Shown here: piece after piece, positions 17,155 through 25,826 of the stretch
Position numbering within the stretch: position 1 is the stretch's first letter
Layout: every line of letters starts with the position of its first letter
Made by a program: the position numbers and the translations under genes
The notes under the pieces: generated by a model
What the model was told of the DNA's origin: nothing
Database searches by the model: none
What the model saw: the letters and a program-made list of their open reading frames with translations, nothing else
Source: JAEUJM01 sp041918615
Lineage (GTDB): Bacteria; Actinomycetota; Acidimicrobiia; Acidimicrobiales; DATDAH01
Direction: 5' to 3'
DNA: 64,000 nucleotides
NCBI GenBank assembly: GCA_041918615.1
Contig: JAYRVH010000056.1
Coordinates: 62,001-126,000 of the forward strand

Positions 17155-18687
17155 TCAGCGATCGAGGTGCCAGACGCCGCACTGCTCGGCGATACCGGGC
17201 CCGACCTGGGTGGACCGGCGCTCCAGGTACGCCATGAGCGCGGGCGACGACGCGCTCAGGCCCTCGTCGTACATCACGAACCACCGGGCGCCCTCGGCGC
17301 GCAGGGCGTCGAGGTGCTCGGGATCGTGACGGTCGGCGGCCAGGCTCCACCCCCGCCGGCCGCTGTAGAAGAAGATCATCGGCTCCTGGAAGTTCGCGTC
17401 GTACCCATCGTCCTTGGACGAGTAGGTCGAGCTCACGACGATCCGATCGTCGTTCGGGACGGCGGCGGCGACCACGTCGGCGCACGAGGTGTAGACCTGA
17501 CCCTGCTCGGGGAGCAGGCGGAGGTAGAAGACCCCGCACACGCCGACGAAGAGGACGGCCGACGCCGCGGGCGCCCATCGCACGGGTCGGGACCGGGTAG
17601 CTGCCCACTGGGCCAGGCTCTCCCAGCCGAGCCCGATGCCGAGCGCCGCGTACGGGAGCGCGAACAGGTGGTACTGGACGCCCTGTGGCCCCGCCGAGTA
17701 TCCGGCCACGATGGCGAAGAAGAGCGGGATGGTGACGGCGCCGGCCAGGAGGAGCATGGGCCCCCGGCGCCGCACGGCCACGACCAGGCCCCAGGCGAAG
17801 AGTGGTGCGGACACCACACCGAAGACCCACAGCACCTCGGTCCGGGTCACACCCACGTAGAACGTTGAGGAGAGGAAGGTGTCCAGGCTGGCGAACTTGC
17901 GATCGCCGCCGGAGATGACCCCGAAGGTGTTGCCGTAACGCCGATGCAGGTCCCGGGCATGGAGGGTCCAGAGGGCGACCGGAACGACAGCGAGGACGGC
18001 GACGGCCCACAGCTTCGCCGACCGCAGGGCGCGCCACCCCCGCTGGTGAACCAGGAGCACGACCAGCACGAGCACCAGGTTCACCGTCGTGGGCTTCACC
18101 AGGAAGGCGACCGCGGTCGCGACGCCCGCCCCGACCAGAAGCCCCGAGCGGTCCTCGGTGAGCCAACGGACGAAGAGCAGCAGCGCGAGGACGTAGAAGA
18201 AGAGGGCCGTGGCATCCGGCATGAACGCGGTGCCGTACCGGAGCGAGATCGGGCTGAAGGCGACGAACGCGAGCGCGACGACGGCGGCGGGTCGCGACAC
18301 CGTGCGTCGGGCCAGGCTCCAGAAGGCCACGAGCATCCCCGAGGTGAAGCCCAGCGACACCAGCTTGCCCAGCCACAGGCGCTCGCCACCCAGGAGTCGG
18401 TAGAGCAGGGCGACCGTGAACGGGAAGAGCTGGAACTCGGCCTCCACGTACCCGGGCCCCGCCCCGCCCCAGTCGATCTGCGGGAACAGCAGCCGGTAGC
18501 CACCGTGCCAGAAGTTCCGGGTGATCGATGCCGTGTCGGCCTGCCGCCAGATGTCGGACGAATAGGTGAGCCCGGTGAAGAGCAGGGGGACGCGGGCGAG
18601 CACGGCCACCGTGATGATCCAGCGCGCCGGGTGCGCCCGCAGCGACTTCCGGATCGATGTGATCACGGACAGGGGCGGTGTAGCCAC
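17155..18687 (-). CDS. GT39/GT83-type membrane glycosyltransferase
   Basis: The 510-residue protein is polytopic, with about ten hydrophobic segments. The first periplasmic loop carries SSDIWRQADTASITRNFW, resembling the Asp-containing catalytic loop of the ArnT/PMT superfamily, and FMPDATALFFYV lies near residue 155. The C-terminal 120 residues are a soluble domain. Such enzymes move sugars from polyprenyl-phosphate carriers to envelope acceptors on the outer face of the membrane. The start is taken as the GTG at 18687, because the longer frame invades the divergent helicase gene; another GTG a few codons on is possible. It converges with the radical SAM gene, 12 bases apart. Confidence 0.85.
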   Translation of the reverse strand: MATPPLSVITSIRKSLRAHPARWIITVAVLARVPLLFTGLTYSSDIWRQADTASITRNFWHGGYRLLFPQIDWGGAGPGYVEAEFQLFPFTVALLYRLLGGERLWLGKLVSLGFTSGMLVAFWSLARRTVSRPAAVVALAFVAFSPISLRYGTAFMPDATALFFYVLALLLFVRWLTEDRSGLLVGAGVATAVAFLVKPTTVNLVLVLVVLLVHQRGWRALRSAKLWAVAVLAVVPVALWTLHARDLHRRYGNTFGVISGGDRKFASLDTFLSSTFYVGVTRTEVLWVFGVVSAPLFAWGLVVAVRRRGPMLLLAGAVTIPLFFAIVAGYSAGPQGVQYHLFALPYAALGIGLGWESLAQWAATRSRPVRWAPAASAVLFVGVCGVFYLRLLPEQGQVYTSCADVVAAAVPNDDRIVVSSTYSSKDDGYDANFQEPMIFFYSGRRGWSLAADRHDPEHLDALRAEGARWFVMYDEGLSASSPALMAYLERRSTQVGPGIAEQCGVWHLDR

Positions 18688-18784
18688 TGAGAGAGAGTCA
18701 CCGCCACGACCGCAGGGTAGATGATCCGGCTCCACGGCGGGGACGGGCGGCGCCCCCCAGCGCGTGCGGTGCGATGCTGGACCG

Positions 18785-21700
18785 ATGACCGACGTCCACC
18801 TCTTCGCCGACGGTGGCGGGTGGGTCGTGTCGCTCGACGGCCACGAGCAGCGCTTCGAGGCAAGGCCGGACGCCTTCGCCATGGCCCGCGACCTTGCCCG
18901 TGCACACCTGCCGAGCCGGATCGTGGCCTCGCCGCCGACCGGGGGTGGATCGGGGCCCGCCGTCGTGACACTGCCCCGGCCCGAGGAGGATGGCGAGCGC
19001 GTCGACTGGCAGCGGTTGCGTGGCCCCGCGACCTTCGGGCGGTCCTTGCTCCTCGCGCCGGGGAGCCCCGTTCCCGCGCCCTGGGCCACCTGCGAACGCG
19101 TGCGGATCGGGTCGGGCGACCTCGACGATCCGCAGACGCTCGCCCGGGTGCGCCGTGCGTTCCTCGACCGCACCGCGATGGTGTACGAGCTCGACGGGTC
19201 GGTCACCGAATCCTCCGACGACATCGCCGACGGTGAGCCCTGGCGGCGCGATCCTCACTTCGAGCTGGTGGGCGAGGCCGTGCGCCACCTCGTGTTCGTG
19301 AACTCCGTGGATGCACGGGTCCCCGGCAGGCCGACCTGGCCCTGGCGCACCCGGGCCCTGTCGGCCGGGGCATCCGCCGGAAGCACCGCCGATGTCGACC
19401 TGGCCGACGGTCGGGCCGCCTGGTGCGACGGCGGTCCCGTCCGCTTCTGGGAGACGGGCGAGCACGACGCGCCCGTCCTCCCCCGCATCGCCCTCGAACG
19501 CGGGGCACTCACGCCCCTGAACCCGCAGGCGCCCACCGCAGGTCTCGCTCCGGACCAGTTGGCCGCGGTGACCGACAGGGGCGGGTCGGCCCGGATCATC
19601 GCCCCGGCCGGCTCGGGGAAGACGCGGGTCCTCACGGAGCGAGCCCGACATCTCGTGCGCTGCGGGATCCCGGTGGACGCGCTGTGTCTCGTGGCCTTCA
19701 ACAAGCGGGCGCAGCTCGAGATGGCCGAGCGCACCACCGACCTGCCGGGCCTCCAGATCCAGACCCTCAACGCACTGGCGCTGGCGGTGGTCAACGGCGG
19801 GCGGGGGTTCCGGCCACAGGGCCCGAGAGTGACCACCATCGACGAGGTCGCCGTGCGCGACCTCGTCGCCACCCTGGTCACGTTCCCCCGCCGGGCGAAC
19901 ACCGACCCGGCCGCCGCCTGGCTCGACGCCCTCTCCACCGTCCGGCTCGGGCTGCGCGACCCGCGGCAGGTCGAGGACGAGTTCAACGGCGAGGCGGATG
20001 GTCTTGCCGAGGTGCTCCCCCGCTACCGGGAGACACTCCGGTCGCGCCGGCAGGTGGACTTCGACGAGCAGGTCTACCTGGCGATCGAGACCCTGCTCAC
20101 CGATCCCGAGGCCCGTCGGGCGGCGCGCCGGGCGTGCCGGCTGCTGCTGATCGATGAGTTCCAGGACCTCACGCCGGCACACCTGCTCCTGATCAGGCTG
20201 CTGGCGGGTCCCGATCACGAGGTGTTCGGCGTGGGCGACGACGATCAGACGATCTACGGCTACTCGGGCGCATCCCCTGACTGGCTCATTCACTTCGACA
20301 GCTACTTCGAAGGCGCCCGCCACCACGCCCTCGAGGTGAACTACCGCTGCCCCGAGGCCGTGGTCGGCGCCGCCCGCAACGTGCTGTCACACAACGAGTG
20401 GCGGGTGCCCAAGGCCATCCACGCGGGTCCCGCCGCCAGGGCCGGCGGCGATGCCCTGGCCGTCGTGGTGTCGGCCGACCCCGTGCGCGCCACGGCGATG
20501 CACGTGAAGCACCTGGTCGAGGGCGGCGTCACCCCGACGGACATCGTGGTGCTCACGCGGGTGAACGCCCTGCTCGCTCCCGTGCAGGCGGCGCTGCTCT
20601 CCGAGGGAATCGGCGTCGACAACCGGGAGGGCACCGGATTCGTCCAACGCACCGGGGTCGCCGCGGCGCTCTCGTGGCTCAGGATCGCCACCGGTGCCGG
20701 GTTCCGGCCGGGCGACGTCCAGCGCGCCGCCCGCCGACCGGGGCGCGGCCTCTCGCCCAAGGTCGTCGAGTGGATGGCCGAGCAGACGGACCAGGCCGGG
20801 CTCCGCCGCCTGGCCGGCCGGATCAACGACCGCGACGCCGAGAAGGTCCTCGGCTTCTGTGCCGACGTGGAGCGCATCCGACGGCTGGCGGCCTCGTCGA
20901 CAACGGCGGAGCTCCTCACCTTCGTCCGGGGCGACATCGGGCTCGACAAGGCGATGCTGACCCTTGACGCCGCCCACCGGGGCCGGAACAGCACGGCCCA
21001 CTCGGACGACCTCCGCGCCATCATCGCCCTCGGTCGGCTCCACCCCGACCCGACCACGTTCGACGCCTGGCTCGGACCGATCCTCGCCTCTGGCCGGGAC
21101 CCCGACGGCGTGCAGTTGTCGACGGTGCACCGGGTGAAGGGCCTCGAGTGGCCCCACGTGGTCGTCCACGACGCCACCCAGGGCGTGTTCCCCCACCGCT
21201 TGAGCACCGACATCGAGGAGGAGCGCCGGGTGTTCCACGTGGCCCTCACCCGCTGCCGCGAGTCGGTGGTCATCACGGCCGAGGCCGGCGACGCGTCGAT
21301 CTTCCTCGCCGAGCTCGCCGCCCCGGCCCCGACCGCCCGCGCCCCGGCCGGGCGGGAGCCGACAGAGGCGCCGGGCCGACCGCGCCGGACGACCGACGTC
21401 AGTGCCGTGGTCGGGCTGTCGCTCGGCTGGGGCGGCTACGACTGCAAGGTCGTCGAGGTCCGACCCGATGGTGCCCTCCTCGGGGCAGGTGCAGCCAGGC
21501 TGAGCGTGGCCTTCGGGTCGATCGTCTCCATCGAGGGGCGGCGGCGGACGCTCGTGGCCCCGCCCACGGGAGCGGGCCCCAAGCGAGCCGGTGGCCGACA
21601 AGCGGCCGGCCCGGCCGAGAACCCCGACGTGTTCGAGGCGCTGCGAGCATGGAGGCGGGAACGGGTGAAGGCCGACGGCGTGCCCGCCTACGTGGTCGCG

Positions 21701-21847
21701 GCAGATCGGACTCTCCACGAGATCTCGTCGCTCGTGCCACGGTCGCTCGACGCGCTCCTGTCGGTACACGGCATGGGGCCGACCAAGCTCGAGCGATACG
21801 GCGACGAGATCCTCTCGGTCGTCGACGGGATCCGCCCGCCCGGCTAG
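18785..21847 (+). CDS. UvrD/PcrA-like superfamily 1 DNA helicase with HRDC domain
   Basis: The 1020-residue helicase carries the SF1A motifs: Walker A APAGSGKTR near 273, LLIDEFQDLT near 455 (motif II), GDDDQTIYGYSGA near 483 (motif III), STVHRVKGLEWPHVVVHD near 780 (motif V) and FHVALTRCR near 820 (motif VI). The last ~65 residues match an HRDC fold (VPAYVVAADRTLHEI, SVHGMGPTKLERYG). Residues 1-260 precede the motor and I cannot assign them; UvrD2-like proteins lack such a region. It probably unwinds DNA in repair or recombination. GATGCT 6 nt before the ATG may be a weak leaderless -10. Confidence 0.92.
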   Translation: MTDVHLFADGGGWVVSLDGHEQRFEARPDAFAMARDLARAHLPSRIVASPPTGGGSGPAVVTLPRPEEDGERVDWQRLRGPATFGRSLLLAPGSPVPAPWATCERVRIGSGDLDDPQTLARVRRAFLDRTAMVYELDGSVTESSDDIADGEPWRRDPHFELVGEAVRHLVFVNSVDARVPGRPTWPWRTRALSAGASAGSTADVDLADGRAAWCDGGPVRFWETGEHDAPVLPRIALERGALTPLNPQAPTAGLAPDQLAAVTDRGGSARIIAPAGSGKTRVLTERARHLVRCGIPVDALCLVAFNKRAQLEMAERTTDLPGLQIQTLNALALAVVNGGRGFRPQGPRVTTIDEVAVRDLVATLVTFPRRANTDPAAAWLDALSTVRLGLRDPRQVEDEFNGEADGLAEVLPRYRETLRSRRQVDFDEQVYLAIETLLTDPEARRAARRACRLLLIDEFQDLTPAHLLLIRLLAGPDHEVFGVGDDDQTIYGYSGASPDWLIHFDSYFEGARHHALEVNYRCPEAVVGAARNVLSHNEWRVPKAIHAGPAARAGGDALAVVVSADPVRATAMHVKHLVEGGVTPTDIVVLTRVNALLAPVQAALLSEGIGVDNREGTGFVQRTGVAAALSWLRIATGAGFRPGDVQRAARRPGRGLSPKVVEWMAEQTDQAGLRRLAGRINDRDAEKVLGFCADVERIRRLAASSTTAELLTFVRGDIGLDKAMLTLDAAHRGRNSTAHSDDLRAIIALGRLHPDPTTFDAWLGPILASGRDPDGVQLSTVHRVKGLEWPHVVVHDATQGVFPHRLSTDIEEERRVFHVALTRCRESVVITAEAGDASIFLAELAAPAPTARAPAGREPTEAPGRPRRTTDVSAVVGLSLGWGGYDCKVVEVRPDGALLGAGAARLSVAFGSIVSIEGRRRTLVAPPTGAGPKRAGGRQAAGPAENPDVFEALRAWRRERVKADGVPAYVVAADRTLHEISSLVPRSLDALLSVHGMGPTKLERYGDEILSVVDGIRPPG

Positions 21848-21889
21848 GACCGATGGTCGGGAGCCCACTCATGGCGCGACAATGGTGGG

Positions 21890-23032
21890 ATGGACCTGAC
21901 TGTGGGCGCGGTGCCGTTCTACTTCTCGAGCATGGGCGCCGAGGCCTGGCTGCTGAAACGCCGAGCCGACCGGGAAGGGCCCTCGAGCAACGACTACGAA
22001 CGCGACGACACCCTCGCGAATCTGGCCATGGGGCTCGCGAGCCTGACGGTGCCGCTCGCCACACGGGCCTTGTCCGAGCGCATCGCCCCCCAGCGCAGCA
22101 GGGTCGGCAAAGGGCTCGTCGCCCTCGCCGCCGGCGCGGTCGCGATCACCACCCTCGCTGACCGCAAGGCGCGCCGGGCCGAGAGCATCGACGAGTACGA
22201 CCAGGCCCGGGCAGTCGCCCGTGTCGGCGGACCGACCGCCATCGTCGCCGGCGGCGTCGCCGCCACCACCGCGCTCGCCACGGCCACTGCGGCCGGGCGG
22301 GCATGGGGAAGCAAGCACCGGCGGGGCCGCGACCTGGGCACCGGCGCCGTTGCCCTGGTGGTGGCCATCGCCGGGTGGGACTTCATCTACTACTGGAACC
22401 ACCGCTTCCAGCACGAGACCCGCTTCATGTGGGCGTACCACGTGGCCCACCACTCGTCGGAGCGCTACAACCTGTCGACCGCGCTCCGTCAGCCCGTCGC
22501 CGAGCTACTCGGCGCGTACGTCCCCTTCAGCGCGCTCTGCCTGGTGGGTGTCCGCCCCGAGCTGATCGAGAAGTCCCGGCAGATCAACCTGCTCTACCAG
22601 TACTGGATCCACACCGACGTGATCGACAAGATCGGTCCGGCCGAGGAGGTGCTGAACTCGGCGTCGCACCACCGGGTCCACCACGGCAGCAACAGTCGTT
22701 ACATCGACCGCAACCACGGATCGATCCTCATCCTGTGGGACCGCCTCTTCCGCACGTTCCAGCGGGAAGACCCCGACGACCCCGTCGTCTACGGGCTCAC
22801 CAAGAACATCAGGTCGTTCAACCCGGTCCGGATCATGGACCACGAGTACGTCGACATCATTCGTGACGTCGCCGACTCCACCAACTGGCGTGACCGCCTC
22901 TCGTTCGTCTTCCGGGGCCCCGGCTGGGCCTACGCGCGCCGGGCCGAGAGGGGCCCGGGGACGGGTCCGGCAGCCGCAGCAACGAACGTCGTGTCATCGG
23001 TCGACACGGTGCGCGAGTCGGACCACCGGTGA
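21890..23032 (+). CDS. Sterol desaturase / fatty acid hydroxylase superfamily protein
   Basis: The 380-residue protein has the clustered histidines of membrane di-iron hydroxylases: WNHRFQHE near 168, HVAHHSSE near 184 and SHHRVHHGSN near 262. Hydrophobic segments flank them. This family hydroxylates or desaturates lipids at the membrane; the substrate cannot be read here. It is the first gene of a tight three-gene unit, since its stop overlaps the next GTG (GTGA). The partners are two SGNH-fold proteins, which suggests a modified lipid or surface acyl group; that is inference. Confidence 0.88.
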   Translation: MDLTVGAVPFYFSSMGAEAWLLKRRADREGPSSNDYERDDTLANLAMGLASLTVPLATRALSERIAPQRSRVGKGLVALAAGAVAITTLADRKARRAESIDEYDQARAVARVGGPTAIVAGGVAATTALATATAAGRAWGSKHRRGRDLGTGAVALVVAIAGWDFIYYWNHRFQHETRFMWAYHVAHHSSERYNLSTALRQPVAELLGAYVPFSALCLVGVRPELIEKSRQINLLYQYWIHTDVIDKIGPAEEVLNSASHHRVHHGSNSRYIDRNHGSILILWDRLFRTFQREDPDDPVVYGLTKNIRSFNPVRIMDHEYVDIIRDVADSTNWRDRLSFVFRGPGWAYARRAERGPGTGPAAAATNVVSSVDTVRESDHR

Positions 23033-24249
23033 CCAGGGGGGTGCTCCGGGCGCTTCCCGTCGTGATCGGCTGGCTGACCCTCGCGGTCGCCGTCGACGTC
23101 GGCCTCGGAGCGGCGGTGAACGTGGTTCGGCCGGACGCGGCCGGCAGCGGGCCACCCACGGCACCGGCCACCGTGCCCGCCGCAAACGAAGCCGCCACCG
23201 GGACCTGCCTCGGCGAGTCGCCGATGTCGGCGGACCTGCGGCAACGCGCCGAGTCGCCGGCATACGACACCTCGCCGTGGATCCTCGAATACTGGTGCGA
23301 GTTCGGCCGCCTGTCCAACGACTACGTGCCCTACCTCTACGCCCGACAGCGGGACACCTACCAGCGACTGATAACCACCGTGAACGGGGTGAGGCGCTCG
23401 TACCAGCCGGACGGCATGCCGAGGTCGGCGCCGGTGATCTGGTTCTTCGGCGGCTCGACCATGTGGGGGTGGGGCCAGCGCGATCTCCACACGATCCCGT
23501 CCGAGGTCGCCCGCCTCAGCGAGCAGGCCGGCACACCCGTCCGGGTGGTGAACCTCGGTCAGCTGGCATGGGTGCACTGGCAGGAGGCACTCGCATTCGA
23601 GCGCGAACTGGCGTCACGACCAGCCCCCGACCTCGTCGTGTTCTACGACGGCGTCAACGAGATCAACGTCCAAGCCGATGCCCTCGGCCCGTACGGGGGA
23701 CGGCCGAGCGATCAGCCCACGATCTACGACTTCGACACCGACCCTCCCACATCGCTCCCTGGCGCGTTCAGCGCGCCGCCGGAGCAGAACCGCACATCCT
23801 GGTTGGACCGGTGGACCGAAACGAGCGCCGTCGCGCAGTTGGCCCGAGGGCTGGGCGATGTGCTCGGGGCAGAGCCGGCAGGTGCAGCCGAGCGCCCGAC
23901 CTCGCTCCCCACCGAGACGATCATCGAGCGGACAGTCGACGTCTACGAACGGGGGCGAGCGGTGTCGATCGCCCTGGCTCGCCGCTACGACGTCCCACCG
24001 GTGTTCTTCTGGCAACCTCGGCAACCCGAGGTGGGGAACGGACCCATCGACCGGGCCGTGCGCGCCCGCCTCACCCCCCCCACCGTGGACCTCGGCGGAA
24101 CGCTCGACGGGATGGACCCCGGGACCATCTACAGCGATGACGCCCACACCAACGAGCGGGGCGCTCGCCTGGTGGCCGAGGCGATGTGGGCGCAGCTCCT
24201 CCCCGCGGTGCAAGCCGTCAGTGAGCCGACGGGCGAGGTCGCGCCGTGA
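23029..24249 (+). CDS. SGNH-fold hydrolase/acyltransferase, membrane anchored, catalytic residues intact
   Basis: The 406-residue protein has one N-terminal hydrophobic segment (residues about 7-27) and a long exported domain. The SGNH blocks are present: WFFGGSTMWGWG near 141 (nucleophile Ser), VVFYDGVNEIN near 207 (block III Asn) and DDAHTNERG near 370 (Asp and His of the triad). The layout resembles AlgX/AlgJ-like or secreted SGNH esterases that act on surface polysaccharide or lipid. It is translationally coupled to both neighbours by GTGA overlaps. The next gene is a paralogue with changed catalytic residues. Confidence 0.85.
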   Translation: MTRGVLRALPVVIGWLTLAVAVDVGLGAAVNVVRPDAAGSGPPTAPATVPAANEAATGTCLGESPMSADLRQRAESPAYDTSPWILEYWCEFGRLSNDYVPYLYARQRDTYQRLITTVNGVRRSYQPDGMPRSAPVIWFFGGSTMWGWGQRDLHTIPSEVARLSEQAGTPVRVVNLGQLAWVHWQEALAFERELASRPAPDLVVFYDGVNEINVQADALGPYGGRPSDQPTIYDFDTDPPTSLPGAFSAPPEQNRTSWLDRWTETSAVAQLARGLGDVLGAEPAGAAERPTSLPTETIIERTVDVYERGRAVSIALARRYDVPPVFFWQPRQPEVGNGPIDRAVRARLTPPTVDLGGTLDGMDPGTIYSDDAHTNERGARLVAEAMWAQLLPAVQAVSEPTGEVAP

Positions 24250-25766
24250 GCGACTGGGACGAGATCGCCGCGCCCCGGTCGAGCGAGGCCGGGCCACCGT
24301 CCGCCGGAGGGGTGTTCCTGCGTTCGTCCGTCCCCGGGGCCCTGATCGCAGGGCTCGTGGCGTACGCGGGCCGAACGACCGCCGCGGTGATGATCCTGAT
24401 CGCCGCCACCCTCGTCGGACTCGGCGCGGCGCGCTCAGACCGGTTTCGCCGAGGTCTCGATCGGACCATCCACGCAGTGACGAAGACGGTCGGCCGGGTG
24501 CTGACGCTCGGCCTGCTCGGACTGGCCGAAGCCCTGATCTTCGCACCGCTGTCCCTTGCGCTCTGGGCACTCCGCCGCGACCCGCTCGGGGGCCCGACGC
24601 CCGACCCCGCGGTCTGGGCGAGCCACCCGGGCACTGTCGACCAGCCCCCGGTGGCGCGACGGCCGTTCGCCCGAGAGCCCTCGCCGCCCCCCACGCGGGC
24701 CCGACGGATCGTCCGGTTCGTGCCCCGGGCAGCCGGCATCCTCGTGCTCTTCCTCGCGCTCGACCTGGGGACCGGCTGGGTCTGGCAACGCGCGGTCGGG
24801 ACCCCCGACCTGGCCGCCGCCCCGGTGGAGGAGCGGATCGCCCTGGCCACCCGCGACGCTCCGTGGTTCCCCGACTATCGCCGGGAACTGGACGCGCTGC
24901 GCTACGAGTTCACGCCGTTCGTGTTGACGAGCCCACACGACGCCGCCGGCCGGTACATCAACATCGAAGACGGCGTTCGCCGCTCCTACGAGCCGTCCCT
25001 CGCCGGCCCAGGCGTTCCGACCGTCTACTTCTTCGGGGGCACGAACGTCTGGGGTGAGGGGCAGCGGGACAACCACACCATCCCGTCCGAGATCGCCCGC
25101 CTCGCCGAGGAGGACGGCATGGCGATCCGCGTCGTCAATTTCGGTCAGCGGGGAGACGTCGGCTTCGGCGAGGTCCTGCGCTTCGAACAGGCCCTCGCGG
25201 CTGCAGCGGAGGCGCCGGACCTCGTGGTCTTCGCCGACGGGCCCGACGACTACGCCGTTCAGCGCGAGGCGCCGTCGGCCGATCCGAGCCAGTACGGCCT
25301 CGCCGAGGCCCAGGCTGCGGTCGTGGCCGACGACCGCAGCCTCTGGGAGCGGTACTCGGACCTCAGCCTGCTCCAGCGGATCGCCGCCCGGGCCCGGGCC
25401 GTCTTCTCGGTCCAGCCCGCGATGGCGGCCGAGGGCGCCGGAGGGACCGCCGACCTCGGCGCCGACACCGCGTCGGTCTACGAGCGGGGTCGCCTCCTCG
25501 CCGACGACATCGCGGTCGAGCACGACGTCACGATCCGCAACTTCTGGTTGCCGATCGAGGAGGCCGAGGACACCGGCTCCGCCTACGCGCGGGCCTCCGA
25601 GGCCCTGAGCCCCCAGGTGATCGACGTGAGCGACGCCCTCGACGACGTCACCGAGCCCGTGTACCTCGACGGAGTGCGGACGAACGAGCTCGGCGCCCGA
25701 CTCGTCGCCGAGGCCATGTACCGCGAGCTCCGGCCCGACCTCGAGCAGGCGGCCACGAACCGCTGA
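24246..25766 (+). CDS. SGNH-like paralogue with altered catalytic residues
   Basis: The 506-residue protein shares local motifs with the preceding gene but has a longer N-terminal region containing three or so hydrophobic segments (about 24-60, 75-105 and 155-175). The segment YFFGGTNVWGEGQRDNHTIP aligns with the neighbour's GGST block, so Ser is replaced by Thr; block III reads DGPDD where the neighbour has DGVNE; the final block reads DGVRTNELG where the neighbour has DDAHTNERG, so the catalytic His is Arg. It is probably catalytically inactive, perhaps a partner or regulator of the active copy. Family assignment rests on this paralogy. Confidence 0.8.
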   Translation: MSDWDEIAAPRSSEAGPPSAGGVFLRSSVPGALIAGLVAYAGRTTAAVMILIAATLVGLGAARSDRFRRGLDRTIHAVTKTVGRVLTLGLLGLAEALIFAPLSLALWALRRDPLGGPTPDPAVWASHPGTVDQPPVARRPFAREPSPPPTRARRIVRFVPRAAGILVLFLALDLGTGWVWQRAVGTPDLAAAPVEERIALATRDAPWFPDYRRELDALRYEFTPFVLTSPHDAAGRYINIEDGVRRSYEPSLAGPGVPTVYFFGGTNVWGEGQRDNHTIPSEIARLAEEDGMAIRVVNFGQRGDVGFGEVLRFEQALAAAAEAPDLVVFADGPDDYAVQREAPSADPSQYGLAEAQAAVVADDRSLWERYSDLSLLQRIAARARAVFSVQPAMAAEGAGGTADLGADTASVYERGRLLADDIAVEHDVTIRNFWLPIEEAEDTGSAYARASEALSPQVIDVSDALDDVTEPVYLDGVRTNELGARLVAEAMYRELRPDLEQAATNR

Positions 25767-25826
25767 CCACCGGGACCTCCCGGCGAGACGCTCCCCCGAG
25801 GCGCGGGCATGGTCTAGAACTCCCCC

